From assembly GCF_038396845.1 (NCBI RefSeq), contig NZ_CP151587.1:310001-374000 (forward strand): 64,000 nucleotides of DNA, in the 5' to 3' direction. Under the pieces are notes generated by a model. That model had not been told where the DNA came from and ran no database searches. It worked only from the letters and a program-made list of their open reading frames with translations. Shown here piece after piece: positions 36,792 to 46,713 of this stretch; within the stretch, counting starts at the first letter, position 1, and every line of letters starts with the position of its first letter. The stretch is from Gymnodinialimonas sp. 57CJ19. Its GTDB lineage: Bacteria > Pseudomonadota > Alphaproteobacteria > Rhodobacterales > Rhodobacteraceae. Made by a program: the position numbers and the translations under genes.

Positions 36792-37267
36792 GGACGCGCG
36801 ACCGAGAAGGTGATGTTGTGGCGATATTCCGTGCCACTGCGCGACAGGCCGGTCATCCGCAAACGCCAGCGCCCGACATCCAGATCGGCAGGCGCGATCA
36901 ACGTGCCGTTCGGCCCGCGCGTCAGGGTAAGTAACTGATCGTCAGCCTGGGTCGTGGGGCGGGTCAAAAGCGCCTCTAGCTCTGCGGGGTAAACCGGGCG
37001 GCCCGCGTCATCCACAAGGGTCAGGATCACCTGCCCCGGCCCGGTTTCGACCGAGGCTTGCCACCCCAACGCCTCTTGCGCGTGACGGCGGGCATCAAAG
37101 GTCTGGCTATCAGCGTAGCTGGACGAGACCTCTAGCCCCGGGAAGGTCGACACCGCCTGGAACGCCATGAACAGGTTCACCCCGATGATGATCCCGAAGC
37201 AGCCGCCGAAGATGCCCAGAACATGCAATCCGGTGAGTTTGCGTTGAGTATCCGATTGCGTGGTCAT
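36788..37267 (-). CDS. ccoH: FixH/CcoH family protein
   Basis: A 159-residue protein with one N-terminal membrane helix (GLHVLGIFGGCFGIIIGVNLFMAFQAV) and an exported FixH domain (DARRHAQEALGWQAS; ending near YRHNITFSVARP). CcoH stabilises or assembles cbb3 oxidase. It overlaps ccoG and ccoI by 4 bases each. Confidence 0.92.
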   Translation of the reverse strand: MTTQSDTQRKLTGLHVLGIFGGCFGIIIGVNLFMAFQAVSTFPGLEVSSSYADSQTFDARRHAQEALGWQASVETGPGQVILTLVDDAGRPVYPAELEALLTRPTTQADDQLLTLTRGPNGTLIAPADLDVGRWRLRMTGLSRSGTEYRHNITFSVARP

Positions 37268-38685
37268 TGCGTGCCCTGCCCAATGAAGGATTGCGATTGA
37301 TAGGCACGCTCATTGGTGCCGAATTCCTCGACCCAGAAGCGCAGTTCGGTTCGGTCCGCGGTGGCCGCCGGATCGTCGGGCCGCGCGATGACATAGACCC
37401 GTTGCAACAGCGTTTCGTCGGCGGGCACGTCGACCATCAAGTCCTGGCCGCCTTCAAGGTCCACCCGAAGGATCTCGTCCGAGGTCAGGCCGATACGGAA
37501 TACGGCGTCGCCTTGGGTCATGTTGCGGATGCGGATATCATAGGTGTTGCGGATCGAGCCATCGGACAGGATGACGTATTGCGGGTTGCGGATCGGGGCA
37601 ACGGTCAGGCCGATCTCGGACCGGATAAACAGCGCCACCACAAGGCCCACTCCGATCAGCGACCAAAGGGCCGTGTAGATCAACGTGCGGGGCCGCAGGA
37701 TGTGGCGCATCACGGGGACCTTTGGGTTGCCCGCGCGCTCGTTCGCCTCGTCGGTCAGGGCGAGGTAGTCAATCAGACCCCGCTCGCGGCCGGTTTTGTC
37801 CATGATCTCGTCGCAAGCGTCGATACATAGGGCGCAGGTAATGCACTCCATCTGCTGGCCGTCGCGGATGTCGATGCCCATGGGGCAAACGTTGACGCAG
37901 GCGTTACAGTCGATGCAGTCGCCCAACCCTTCGCGGTCCTTGCCCTTGCCGCGATCTTCGCCGCGCCAGTCGCGGTAGGCCACGGTCAGGGAATGCTCGT
38001 CCATCATGGCTGCCTGAATGCGTGGCCACGGGCAGGCGTAGATGCAGATCTGTTCCCGTGCAAAGCCGCCAAACAGGAAGGTTGTGGCGGTCAGAACGCC
38101 GACGGTGGCATAGGCCACAAAAGCCGCCTGCCCGGTCAGCAGATCCCACAATAGCGTGGGCGCGTCGGCGAAATAGAAAACCCAAGCACCGCCCGTGGCC
38201 ACCGCGATCAGCAGCCAGACGATCCATTTGGTGATCCGTAGCCGCCACTTGCGGAAGTCCCATTTGCTTTTCCACAACCGTAATCGGGCGTTGCGATCCC
38301 CCTCGATCCAGCGCTCGACCGTGTAGAACAGATCGGTCCAGACCGTTTGCGGGCAGGTATAGCCGCACCACACACGGCCAAGGGCCGAGGTGAACAGAAA
38401 CAGGCCGAGGCCCGCCATAATCAACAGGCCCGCGACGAAATAGAATTCGTGGGGCCAGATCTCGATCCAGAAAAAGAAGAACCGGCGTCCGGCCAAGTCC
38501 ACAAGAACGGCTTGGTCCGGCAGGCTGGGGCCACGGTCCCACCTGATCCACGGGGTGATGTAGTAGATCCCAAGGGTCACAAACATGATGACCCATTTCA
38601 GGTTTCGAAACGTACCTTTCACCTTCTTGGGAAAGATAGGCTCCTGCGCAGCGTAGAGCTTCGGCGGGGCATCACTGGAAGACAT
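37264..38685 (-). CDS. ccoG: Cytochrome c oxidase accessory protein CcoG (FixG)
   Basis: A 473-residue membrane ferredoxin-like protein. Several membrane segments are followed by two [4Fe-4S] motifs, CIDCNACVNVCPMGID and CITCALCIDACDE, and a C-terminal FixG Ig-like domain (about the last 120 residues). CcoG reduces copper for cbb3 assembly in related bacteria. The ATG has AGGAA upstream. An FNR box lies 65 bases upstream. Confidence 0.94.
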   Translation of the reverse strand: MSSSDAPPKLYAAQEPIFPKKVKGTFRNLKWVIMFVTLGIYYITPWIRWDRGPSLPDQAVLVDLAGRRFFFFWIEIWPHEFYFVAGLLIMAGLGLFLFTSALGRVWCGYTCPQTVWTDLFYTVERWIEGDRNARLRLWKSKWDFRKWRLRITKWIVWLLIAVATGGAWVFYFADAPTLLWDLLTGQAAFVAYATVGVLTATTFLFGGFAREQICIYACPWPRIQAAMMDEHSLTVAYRDWRGEDRGKGKDREGLGDCIDCNACVNVCPMGIDIRDGQQMECITCALCIDACDEIMDKTGRERGLIDYLALTDEANERAGNPKVPVMRHILRPRTLIYTALWSLIGVGLVVALFIRSEIGLTVAPIRNPQYVILSDGSIRNTYDIRIRNMTQGDAVFRIGLTSDEILRVDLEGGQDLMVDVPADETLLQRVYVIARPDDPAATADRTELRFWVEEFGTNERAYQSQSFIGQGTQ

Positions 38686-38721
38686 GGGATTTCCTGAGAA
38701 TCGGTTTCTGTTCGCTCCTCA

Positions 38722-38763
38722 GCAATAGGGGTGCTGTGGGCGTATCGCTTTGACGTGGATCAA
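38722..38763 (-). promoter_or_regulatory. FNR box and -10 element of ccoGHIS
   Basis: TTGAC-GTGG-ATCAA at 38750-38763 differs by one base from the FNR consensus TTGAT-N4-ATCAA. On the minus strand a -10 candidate TATTGC lies at 38727-38722. If the box centre is at -41.5, transcription would start at about 38715 and this element falls exactly at -12 to -7, the class II activation geometry. Confidence 0.75.
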
Positions 38764-38838
38764 GTCGCCGCGAGAATAGCAAGACGCCGCTCCGGCGGGG
38801 AAACCGGAGGGACGCAGTGGCAGCGGCGTGTTGTGGCG

Positions 38839-38877
38839 ACAGCCCCGCGCGATGGTGCGAACAGGACGCGGGGCTGT
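38839..38877 (-). terminator. Hairpin downstream of ccoP
   Basis: ACAGCCCCGCG (38839-38849) pairs perfectly with CGCGGGGCTGT (38867-38877), an 11-bp stem with a 17-base loop, about 50 bases past the ccoP stop. No T-run follows on the minus strand, so termination is likely but unproven. A smaller stem (CTCCGG/CCGGAG) lies nearby at about 38791-38810. Confidence 0.45.
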
Positions 38878-38929
38878 GCCGAACCCGCGACGATGGAGGC
38901 CGCGAGTTACCGGGTTGTCAGGGCAGGGG

Positions 38930-39811
38930 CTACTCGCCACCGCCCCGGCTGTGGACGTAGATCGCGGTGGCGCGGACTTCCGCCTCGCTCAACCGGCCCG
39001 ACCAGGGGGGCATGACGCCAAAGCGGGAATGGCGCACGGTTTCCTCGATCGCCTCGGGCGAGCCGCCGTATAGCCAGATGCGGTCCGTCAGGTTGGGTGC
39101 CCCCAGATAGCGATCGCCCATGGCGTCATCGCCGTGGCAGGCCGCGCAATTGTCGAGGAACACGGTTTCCCCGGCGGCGGCCAGCGAGGTGTCGGCCTCT
39201 TGATCCGATACGGCCAGGACGTAGTTCACCACCTGGCTGATTTCCTCGTCCGACAAGATCCCCTCGAATGCGGTCATCTCGGACCAGCGGGCGTCTGGGT
39301 CTTCCTCGTTGCGGATGCCGTGGGCGATGGTCAGGTGAATGTCATCAACCGTGCCGCCCCAAAGCCAATCATCGTCCAGCAAGCTGGGGTAGCCCGACGC
39401 CTGCACCCCATTGGCGCCGCGTCCGTGGCATTGGGAACACCAGGTCGCAAAGGTCGCCCCGCCCGATTGGATAGAGAAGTTATAGAGGTCTGGCATGGCT
39501 TCCTGGGTGACCTCTGCCAGATTAACTTCCGTCAATTGTGTGCGCAAATCGGCGTTAAGCGCGTCATATCGGTCAATCTCTTCGGCAACCTCAGCGCGGG
39601 TGGAATAGCCCAGAAGACCCGGCGTCGCGCCCGATATCATCGGCCAGGCGGGGTAGGCCACCGTGTAAAGCACCGCCCATACGATGGACGCGTAAAGGCA
39701 CCAGAGCCACCAACGCGGGAGCGGATTGTTGAACTCTTGAATGCCGTCCCAGCTATGACCCGTGGTTTCGGGATCATCGGGTTGCAGGTTGGAATTTTCT
39801 TGATCGGTCAT
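38930..39811 (-). CDS. ccoP: cbb3 cytochrome oxidase subunit III, di-heme CcoP
   Basis: A 293-residue membrane-anchored di-heme cytochrome c. After a cytosolic start and the helix WWLWCLYASIVWAVLYTVAY come two heme motifs, CSQCH and CAACH, each with later Met ligand regions (for example GVMPPW). It receives electrons and passes them to CcoO/CcoN. It overlaps ccoQ by 4 bases. Confidence 0.95.
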   Translation of the reverse strand: MTDQENSNLQPDDPETTGHSWDGIQEFNNPLPRWWLWCLYASIVWAVLYTVAYPAWPMISGATPGLLGYSTRAEVAEEIDRYDALNADLRTQLTEVNLAEVTQEAMPDLYNFSIQSGGATFATWCSQCHGRGANGVQASGYPSLLDDDWLWGGTVDDIHLTIAHGIRNEEDPDARWSEMTAFEGILSDEEISQVVNYVLAVSDQEADTSLAAAGETVFLDNCAACHGDDAMGDRYLGAPNLTDRIWLYGGSPEAIEETVRHSRFGVMPPWSGRLSEAEVRATAIYVHSRGGGE

Positions 39812-40017
39812 TGGCGGGGCTCCCTTGCGTGGGCCGCAGAGATATCGTGATCCGAGGCGGGTTTATCATCGTGTCGGAAAGGGATCTCAGCGGTATCGCT
39901 GTGCACCCCCCGCGAACCGGGCCGGAAGGCGTAAAGAACGAACCCCAGAAAGCTGAGCACCAGAAACACGGTGCCGATGCTGCCAGAGAGTTCCCTTAGA
40001 AACGTATAATCTTGCAT
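39808..40017 (-). CDS. ccoQ: cbb3 oxidase subunit IV, CcoQ
   Basis: A 69-residue protein with one membrane helix (GTVFLVLSFLGFVLYAF) followed by RPGSRG, typical of CcoQ/FixQ. It stabilises CcoP in the complex. The ATG at 40017 has GAGGACGGA upstream; a longer in-frame reading would overlap ccoO and is rejected. Confidence 0.93.
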   Translation of the reverse strand: MQDYTFLRELSGSIGTVFLVLSFLGFVLYAFRPGSRGVHSDTAEIPFRHDDKPASDHDISAAHAREPRQ

Positions 40018-40030
40018 GTTCCGTCCTCTC

Positions 40031-40753
40031 CTATCGGCTTTCTTCCGGCGTGAAGGTCGAGAAATCGACCATCGTGCCGAGCACTTGCAGGTAGGCAATC
40101 AGCGCATCCATCTCGGTCACGTCCGGGTTGCCGTCGAAGTCGCGCTGTTGCGCGCCGGGGTAACGATCCAGCACCCCGGTATCGCCAAAGTCGGTGGCCT
40201 GCTCGACAAAATCGAAGCGCGCGTTCTCCAGCATTTCGTCCGTGTAGGGCACGCCCACAAAGCGGTGGGTGGCCATCAGGTCGCCCACGGCTTCGCCGTC
40301 CATCCGCGTATCGGCAAGAAAGGCGTAAGACGGCATGATGCTTTCAGGCACAACGGACTGCGGCATAACCAGGTGATCGTAGTGCCATTCATCGGAATAG
40401 CGCCCGCCCACCCGGGCCAAATCCGGCCCGGTGCGTTTTGACCCCCAGACGAACGGATGGTCATACTGACTTTCGGCGGCCAGCGAGTAATGGCCGTAAC
40501 GCTCCACCTCATCGCGCATGGGGCGGATCATCTGACTGTGGCAGACGGTGCAGCCTTCGCGGATGTAAATCTCTCGGCCCGCCAACTCCAGTGGAGAGTA
40601 AGGGCGCACGCCCTCCACATCCTCAATGGTGTTTTCCAGGTAGAACAGCGGCGCAATCTCCACCACGCCGCCAATGGTCACGACCACGAAGCTCAGCGCC
40701 AGGAGGAGCGTCGCGTTGGACTCGACTTTCTTGTGTTGGTCAAGGAAACCCAT
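40031..40753 (-). CDS. ccoO: cbb3 oxidase subunit II, mono-heme CcoO
   Basis: A 240-residue membrane-anchored cytochrome c. One N-terminal helix ([21 protein letters not shown]) precedes the heme motif in [17 protein letters not shown]. The Met ligand is expected in the SIMPSYAFL segment. AAGGAGAGGG lies upstream of the ATG; ccoN ends 11 bases before. Confidence 0.95.
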   Translation of the reverse strand: MGFLDQHKKVESNATLLLALSFVVVTIGGVVEIAPLFYLENTIEDVEGVRPYSPLELAGREIYIREGCTVCHSQMIRPMRDEVERYGHYSLAAESQYDHPFVWGSKRTGPDLARVGGRYSDEWHYDHLVMPQSVVPESIMPSYAFLADTRMDGEAVGDLMATHRFVGVPYTDEMLENARFDFVEQATDFGDTGVLDRYPGAQQRDFDGNPDVTEMDALIAYLQVLGTMVDFSTFTPEESR

Positions 40754-40764
40754 GATCCCTCTCC

Positions 40765-42366
40765 TTATTCTGCTGGGACAGCGGAGTTGGTATCGGCCAC
40801 GGCCTCACCACTTCGCACTGTCATCCACAGGTTCCAGGCCATGATCAGAGCGCCCGACAGGAACATGATCCCGCCCAAACCCCGGACCACATACATCGGC
40901 AACTTCGCTTCAACGGTGTCGGCAAAAGAGTTCACGAGGAAGCCCTGCGCATCCACTTCACGCCACATCAGGCCTTCCATGATGCCGGTCACCCACATCG
41001 ACGAGGCGTAGAGAACGATCCCCACCGTCGCGAGCCAGAAGTGCCAGGACACGGCCCGCACACTGTAAAGCGACGCCTTGTTCCAGAGCTTCGGGAACAG
41101 ATAGTAGAGCATCCCGAAGGTAATCATGCCGTTCCAGCCAAGCGCGCCGGAATGCACATGGCCAATGGTCCAGTCGGTGTAATGCGACAGCGAGTTCACG
41201 GCGCGGATCGACATCATCGGCCCCTCGAAGGTGGACATGCCGTAAAACGCAAGGCTGGTGACCATCATCCGCAAAATCGGATCGGTGCGCAGTTTGTCCC
41301 AGGCCCCTTGCAAGGTCATCAGGCCGTTGATCATGCCGCCCCAGCTTGGCATCCACAGCACGATCGAGAAGACCATGCCCAGGGTCGCGGCCCAATCGGG
41401 CAGCGCGGTGTAGTGCAAGTGGTGGGGGCCGGCCCAGATATACAGGAAGATCAGCGCCCAGAAGTGGATGATCGACAGTTTGTAGGAATAGACGGGACGC
41501 TCAGCCTGTTTCGGCACGAAGTAATACATCATCCCCAGGAAACCCGCGGTCAGGAAGAAGCCCACGGCGTTGTGGCCGTACCACCATTGCGTCATCGCAC
41601 TTTGCACGCCCGACATGACTTGCACCGACCGTGATCCGAAGATCGACACCGGCACCGCCATGTTGTTCACAAGGTGCAGCATCGCCACGGTCACGATGAA
41701 GGCCAGCAGGAACCAGTTGGCCACGTAGATGTGCGGCTCTTTCCTTGTCAGGATCGTGCCCATGTAGACCACGAGGAAGGCAACCCAAACCACGGTTAGC
41801 CAAAGGTCCACGTACCACTCAGGCTCTGCGTATTCCAAGCTTTGGGTCGTGCCCATCAGATAGCCGGTTGCCGCAAGAACAATGAAGAGCTGGTAGCCCC
41901 AGAATACGAACCAGCTAAGATTGCCGCCCCACATGCGCACCGCACAGGTGCGCTGGCCAATGTAGAACGTCGCCGCGATCAAAGCGTTGCCGCCGAACGC
42001 GAAAATCACCGCAGAGGTGTGAAGGGGCCGAAGTCTGCCGAAGTTCAGATAGGGTTGCGCCCATTCGAAGTTGAGCACCGGGAACGCCAATTGGAAAGCG
42101 ATGAAAACGCCCACCAGAAAACCCGTGCAGCCCCAGAACACAGTGGCAATCGCCGCCGCTTTCACCGGGCCGTCCATGTACTCATTCTGTGGCGCTGGCA
42201 CCTTCTCTTCATCAATGCGGCGCAACTGCCATAGAAATAGCCCGCCAGACACCATCATGATCAGGATCGCATGGACCTTGTAGGCAAAATCCAACCCGTA
42301 GTTCGCGGCAATCGCCGCAAGGACTGTAATCAGCCCCAAGATCGCAAGCTTCACATAATCAAGCAT
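40765..42366 (-). CDS. ccoN: cbb3 oxidase catalytic subunit I, CcoN
   Basis: A 533-residue heme-copper oxidase core of about 12 membrane spans, holding low-spin heme b, heme b3 and CuB. Visible landmarks are [19 protein letters not shown] (heme-ligand His), [22 protein letters not shown] with the CuB His, and [13 protein letters not shown] plus [19 protein letters not shown] for the remaining His ligands. It reduces oxygen at high affinity under microaerobic conditions. It is the first gene of ccoNOQP, with an FNR box upstream. Confidence 0.96.
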   Translation of the reverse strand: MLDYVKLAILGLITVLAAIAANYGLDFAYKVHAILIMMVSGGLFLWQLRRIDEEKVPAPQNEYMDGPVKAAAIATVFWGCTGFLVGVFIAFQLAFPVLNFEWAQPYLNFGRLRPLHTSAVIFAFGGNALIAATFYIGQRTCAVRMWGGNLSWFVFWGYQLFIVLAATGYLMGTTQSLEYAEPEWYVDLWLTVVWVAFLVVYMGTILTRKEPHIYVANWFLLAFIVTVAMLHLVNNMAVPVSIFGSRSVQVMSGVQSAMTQWWYGHNAVGFFLTAGFLGMMYYFVPKQAERPVYSYKLSIIHFWALIFLYIWAGPHHLHYTALPDWAATLGMVFSIVLWMPSWGGMINGLMTLQGAWDKLRTDPILRMMVTSLAFYGMSTFEGPMMSIRAVNSLSHYTDWTIGHVHSGALGWNGMITFGMLYYLFPKLWNKASLYSVRAVSWHFWLATVGIVLYASSMWVTGIMEGLMWREVDAQGFLVNSFADTVEAKLPMYVVRGLGGIMFLSGALIMAWNLWMTVRSGEAVADTNSAVPAE

Positions 42367-42471
42367 GGACCGTCCCCTTCATTGTGCTTCACACGAAAGG
42401 GAGGCACGCCCCATCCTGTCGCCAAAGCTGTTCCATCGACCGCTTGATCGCGGATTGTGTGGGGGAGCACA

Positions 42472-42485
42472 TTGATCTGTATCAA
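42472..42485. promoter_or_regulatory. FNR box upstream of ccoNOQP
   Basis: TTGAT-CTGT-ATCAA is a perfect match to the FNR/FnrL consensus, centred 112 bases before the ccoN ATG. It lies in the 244-base gap between ccoN and the fnrL stop, and explains microaerobic induction of the oxidase by the adjacent FnrL. No good -10 was found at the class II distance. Confidence 0.88.
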
Positions 42486-42610
42486 GAAACGCAGAGAATA
42501 CCTTTTGATTGCGCGAGCCAGTCAAAAGACGTGCGGAAGCAACCGCTTTGCGGGTAAGTCCTTAATTTATCAGGGGTTAATAGCCACCACCGACGGGCGC
42601 ACAGGGCCTG

Positions 42611-43360
42611 TCAGGCGATAATTCCGCCCTCGGCATCGTCGCCGGTTTCAACCAGCAGCGCATCAAAGTTCGGCACGATGACCTGGCGCTTGCCTTCCAG
42701 CAGAATCACACCGTCCCGTTTCAGGCCCGAGATCTGACGGCTCACGGTTTCCAGCGTCAGTCCCAGATACTCGGACATCGCTTCGCGGGTCAGGGGCAGC
42801 TCGAACCGCATGTTCGCCTGCGCCCGCGTCCCGGAAACACTGGCATCGCGACGGGCCAGAATGGCGAGGAAGCTGGCAATTTTTTCACGGGCGGTCTTGC
42901 GGCCAAGGATCAACATCCACTCCCGCGCGGCGTCCAACTCATCCAGCGTCATCTCCAGCAAACGCTCGCTGACATGGGGGGTTTTCACCATAAGCTCCTG
43001 GAAGGGCTTGCGGCGGAAACAGCACAGGGTCACATCCGTGGTGGCCGTGACGTCATAGGTGATCCGGTCGCGGTTCGGGCGGCCAATGAAATCAGACGCC
43101 AGGAGCAGACCCACCACTTGGCGGCGGCCATCTTCCATGGTTTGGGTCAATGTCGCGACCCCAGAGACGACCGAGGCGACGAAGGTCATTTCATCGCCGG
43201 ACCACGCAATAACATCGCCTGCCGCGTAGGTGCGGTAGAACTTCACCGCGTCCAATTGCACGAGCTCATCGGCGTCACAACGCGCGCATACGGCGCGATG
43301 CCGGATAGGGCATCCCGAGCAGTCACTGGGGACGCTGAAGGCGGGCAGACGTTCGTTCAT
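42611..43360 (-). CDS. fnrL: FnrL, oxygen-sensing Crp/Fnr regulator
   Basis: A 249-residue regulator. N-terminal Cys14, Cys17 and Cys25 (in CSGCPIRHRAVCARC, with Cys28 nearby) plus a distal Cys in DVTLCCFRR provide ligands for a [4Fe-4S] cluster that is lost in oxygen. The cyclic-nucleotide-like domain is followed by the helix-turn-helix EAMSEYLGLTLETVSRQISG, whose E-x-x-S-R recognition residues read TTGA-type half-sites. Targets in this window are the ccoN and ccoG boxes. The ATG has AAGGA upstream. Confidence 0.93.
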   Translation of the reverse strand: MNERLPAFSVPSDCSGCPIRHRAVCARCDADELVQLDAVKFYRTYAAGDVIAWSGDEMTFVASVVSGVATLTQTMEDGRRQVVGLLLASDFIGRPNRDRITYDVTATTDVTLCCFRRKPFQELMVKTPHVSERLLEMTLDELDAAREWMLILGRKTAREKIASFLAILARRDASVSGTRAQANMRFELPLTREAMSEYLGLTLETVSRQISGLKRDGVILLEGKRQVIVPNFDALLVETGDDAEGGIIA

Positions 43361-43513
43361 GTTGTGGTCCTTGTTCGCGAGAACCGGGTTGGCTGCTGTC
43401 GATCATATTCAACGCGCCAGTTTCCATTGAGTTTACGCTTACCAAGAAGGCTTGGGACGCTCAACTGCGGCGAAACAGCTTGGGGTCTGCCATAGTGACG
43501 CGCGACGGCGGGA

Positions 43514-45406
43514 TCAAAGCGGGTTTTTATCCCCGAAAGCGGCCTTCATCAGCTGACGTGTATAGGCGGTGCGGGGGGCTGCAAACAGCTGCTCGGCGTC
43601 GCCGGCTTCCACCACATCGCCCTGCTTCATCACCATCACCTTATGGGACAGCGCCCGCACCACTTTCAGGTCGTGAGAGATGAACAGATAGGCCAGCTTG
43701 TGTTCGCGCTGAAGGCGGCGCAGCAGGTCCACGATCTGCACCTGAACAGTCATGTCGAGCGCACTTGTCGGCTCGTCCAGAACCACCAATTTGGGGCGCA
43801 GGATCATGGCGCGGGCAATGGCAATGCGCTGCCGCTGTCCGCCGGAAAACTCGTGCGGGTAGCGGTGCATCATGTCGGCATCCAGACCAACTTCTTCCAG
43901 CACCTCACCGACGCGCCGCGTGTGGCCCCGGCTTTTGCCTTGCACGGTTAGCCCTTCGGCCACGATCTGCCCTACCGTCATCCGGGGGCTGAGGGACCCG
44001 AACGGGTCTTGGAACACGATCTGAATGTCTTTGCGGATCGCCCGCAACTCGGCCTTCTCAAGGCCTTGCAGTTCCCGCCCTTCAAACTTGATCGAGCCCT
44101 CGGACCCGATCAGGCGCATGATCGCCAGCGCCAGGGTTGTCTTGCCCGAACCGCTTTCCCCCACGACGCCAAGGGTTTCCCCTTCACGGATGGAGATTGT
44201 CGCCTCGTTTACCGCCTTCACGTGGCCCACGGTGCGCCGCAGAAGGCCGCGCTGGATCGGGAACCAGATACGCAGCTTGTCCGTCGTCAACAACTCTCTC
44301 GCGCCCGTCGGCACGGGATCGGGCGCGCCGGTCGGCTCCGCCCCCAGAAGCTTGCGGGTGTAGGGGTGTTGCGGGTTCTCGAAGATATCGACGGTGCGAC
44401 CCTGCTCCACGATCTCTCCGCCTTGCATGACGCACACGCGGTCGGCGATGCGGCGCACGATGGCAAGGTCGTGGGTAATGAACAGAAGGCTCATGCTTTC
44501 GCGGCGCTTCAGGTCTGCCAGCAGGTCAAGGATTTGCGCCTGAATGGTCACGTCCAGCGCCGTGGTCGGTTCATCGGCGATCAACAGCTCTGGCCCGTTG
44601 GCCAATGCCATGGCGATCATGACGCGCTGCCGTTGTCCGCCCGATAGTTGGTGCGGATAGGCCCCGAGCCGAGACTCCGGGTCATGGATGCCCACTTTGT
44701 TCAGCAGGTCGACAATGCGCTGATGCAATCCCGACGGCAGCGGATTGCGCATCCCCAAGCCACGACAGAGCGCCTGAAGCAACAACAGAGGCACGCCGAT
44801 GATTGCCGCCCAGATGAAGCCCTGCGCCACCGCCCCCACAGCCGCGGCAAGCAGAAGCACCAAGGCATTGGTGCCCGAATTCAAGGACTGCGACGCGAAA
44901 GAGATCGGCTCGCCAAAGCGGACAATGGCGAAGTAATAGAACGCCGCCAGCGCCAGAAGTCCCCAAAGCACCATCAGCCCCCGCCCCAGGCTGGCGTTGG
45001 CCAGGTTGCGCGCCATCCGGCGCCACCCGTTGGGATAGGTGTAGCCTCCGTGCAGCACGAGGCTTTCGGCCATTTGCCGTTCAATCGTGTGCAACGGGTT
45101 GAGCGATGTCATCGGCTCCTGGAAAATGAAGCTGATGTCGTTGCCGCGCACTTGCCGCAGCTTGGCTTCCGACGCGCCCACCATCTGTTCACCATTGTAG
45201 GTGATCGAGCCGTCCAGACTGGCCGATGAGGGCAGAAGGTCCACCGACGACAGCGCCGTCACCGATTTACCGGAACCACTTTCGCCGACCAAGGCCACGG
45301 TTTCGCCCTTGTCCACATGGAACGACACACCGCGCACGGCATGGACCGTGCGTCCATCCTGGGCGAAATCCACCGTCAGGTCTTTCACGTCCAACACGCG
45401 TGTCAT
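43514..45406 (-). CDS. yejF: Peptide ABC transporter double ATPase (YejF-like) with hydrophobic insertion
   Basis: A 630-residue protein with two nucleotide-binding domains: Walker A GESGSGKS at about residues 41-48 and 417-424, signatures LSGGQRQ at 254 and SGGQRQ at 521, and Walker [13 protein letters not shown] and [12 protein letters not shown]. It powers import of peptides by YejABE. Typical YejF is about 530 residues; here about 100 extra residues (roughly 121-228) are inserted in the helical subdomain of the first domain, between the Q-loop/MAESLVLH segment and [12 protein letters not shown]. They contain strongly hydrophobic stretches at about 143-163 and 179-212 that look like membrane helices. 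The frame is open throughout and the ATPase motifs on both sides are intact. The ATG at 45406 begins [13 protein letters not shown]. Confidence 0.88.
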   Translation of the reverse strand: MTRVLDVKDLTVDFAQDGRTVHAVRGVSFHVDKGETVALVGESGSGKSVTALSSVDLLPSSASLDGSITYNGEQMVGASEAKLRQVRGNDISFIFQEPMTSLNPLHTIERQMAESLVLHGGYTYPNGWRRMARNLANASLGRGLMVLWGLLALAAFYYFAIVRFGEPISFASQSLNSGTNALVLLLAAAVGAVAQGFIWAAIIGVPLLLLQALCRGLGMRNPLPSGLHQRIVDLLNKVGIHDPESRLGAYPHQLSGGQRQRVMIAMALANGPELLIADEPTTALDVTIQAQILDLLADLKRRESMSLLFITHDLAIVRRIADRVCVMQGGEIVEQGRTVDIFENPQHPYTRKLLGAEPTGAPDPVPTGARELLTTDKLRIWFPIQRGLLRRTVGHVKAVNEATISIREGETLGVVGESGSGKTTLALAIMRLIGSEGSIKFEGRELQGLEKAELRAIRKDIQIVFQDPFGSLSPRMTVGQIVAEGLTVQGKSRGHTRRVGEVLEEVGLDADMMHRYPHEFSGGQRQRIAIARAMILRPKLVVLDEPTSALDMTVQVQIVDLLRRLQREHKLAYLFISHDLKVVRALSHKVMVMKQGDVVEAGDAEQLFAAPRTAYTRQLMKAAFGDKNPL

Positions 45407-45431
45407 CGGGATATGCCTGCGAAAAAAGAGG

Positions 45432-46709
45432 TCATTGGAACGTCTTTCTAGGATCGAACCCGTCGCGCACGCCCTCGAACACGAACACCAGAAGCGACAG
45501 CATGATGGCGAAGGTGAAGAATGCGGTGAAGCCAAGCCAGGGGGCTTGCAGGTTGTTCTTCGCTTGCAGGGTCATCTCGCCCAAGGACGGCTCGGACGAC
45601 GGAAGGCCGAAGCCCAGGAAATCCAGTGAGGCAAGGCTGCCGATGGTGCCCGTCACGATGAAGGGCAAGAAGGTGAGCGTGGCGACCATCGCGTTGGGCA
45701 GAACGTGCCGATACATGATCTTGCCACTGCCCACCCCAAGGGCCCGGGCGGCGCGGACATATTCGAAGTTGCGCGCCCGCAGGAACTCGGCCCGCACCAC
45801 ACCCACAAGACCCATCCAACCGAATGCCACCATCAGCCCCACCAATAGCCAGAAACTCATCGGAAAGATCGTGGCCATGATGATGATCACATAAAGGCTT
45901 GGCGTTGCGCCCCAAATCTCGATCAGGCGCTGTACCAACAGGTCCAACCAGCCGCCGAAAAAGCCCTGTACAGCGCCGGCAAATATCCCGATGGCCGAGG
46001 CCAGAAATGTCACGATCAGCGCAAAGCTGACCGATAGACGGAAGCCATAGATCGCCCTTGCGGCCAAATCCCGAGAGGTATCATCGGTGCCTAAAATGTT
46101 GGTTCCTGCCAATGACTCGGGCAAGAAGCCAAAGCTGTAGGACCAATCATCCCGGTCGGCCCCGGCAGGCAGCCGGAAGACCGGATCAGCGTCGGGATCA
46201 ACAAGCGAGGTATAGTAGCCGTTGATGACGTTGGGAGGCGCGGGGGCCACGCCCGGACGGTCCACAATCGACGTGTAGTTATGGGGCACCAACGCCCATG
46301 TGATCGAGCCGCGTTGGATCGTGGCCCCTTCATATTCGCCCGTGGCCTCGACCGTGGAGATGACGCCTTCGGGGTCGTCCCAACAGTCTTGCAGGCCGCC
46401 GGAAATAATCAGGCATTGCACTTCGATATCGCGATAGACGGCCTCGGTCCTGAAATCGCCACCAAAGGCGGTTTCAGGGTAAAAGTTGAACATCGGATAG
46501 TAGGATTGCCCCTGATAGCTCACCATCAAGGGGCGGTCGTTGGCCAGAAACGGGGCAAACAGGCTAAGCCCGTAGAGAACCGCGAAGATCCACAGCGACC
46601 AGAAGGCACGGCGGTTCGCCTTGAAGTTGCGCCAGCGGCGTCGGGACAGTGGCGAAATCCAGCCGCCTTGACGCAACTCGGGGGCGGAGGTGTGGGATCG
46701 GCGTGCCAT
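45432..46709 (-). CDS. yejE: Peptide ABC transporter permease (YejE-like)
   Basis: A 425-residue permease. A basic N-terminus (SRRRWRNFKANRRAFWSLWI) leads into the first helix, then a long extracytoplasmic region of about 170 residues (with two Cys in QCLIISGGLQDC), and the BPD_transp_1 core starting at YGFRLSVSFALIVTFLASAI, with the EAA-like loop RAARALGVGSGKIMYRHVLP. E. coli YejE is about 340 residues, so the loop is longer here. The ATG at 46709 follows GGGAGG and lies 4 bases after the yejB stop. Confidence 0.88.
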   Translation of the reverse strand: MARRSHTSAPELRQGGWISPLSRRRWRNFKANRRAFWSLWIFAVLYGLSLFAPFLANDRPLMVSYQGQSYYPMFNFYPETAFGGDFRTEAVYRDIEVQCLIISGGLQDCWDDPEGVISTVEATGEYEGATIQRGSITWALVPHNYTSIVDRPGVAPAPPNVINGYYTSLVDPDADPVFRLPAGADRDDWSYSFGFLPESLAGTNILGTDDTSRDLAARAIYGFRLSVSFALIVTFLASAIGIFAGAVQGFFGGWLDLLVQRLIEIWGATPSLYVIIIMATIFPMSFWLLVGLMVAFGWMGLVGVVRAEFLRARNFEYVRAARALGVGSGKIMYRHVLPNAMVATLTFLPFIVTGTIGSLASLDFLGFGLPSSEPSLGEMTLQAKNNLQAPWLGFTAFFTFAIMLSLLVFVFEGVRDGFDPRKTFQ

Positions 46710-46713
46710 CGCG

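Noticed and set aside
42444..42457. Second FNR-like site upstream of ccoN
   Set aside because: TTGAT-CGCG-GATTG has only one good half-site; the perfect box at 42472 is sufficient.
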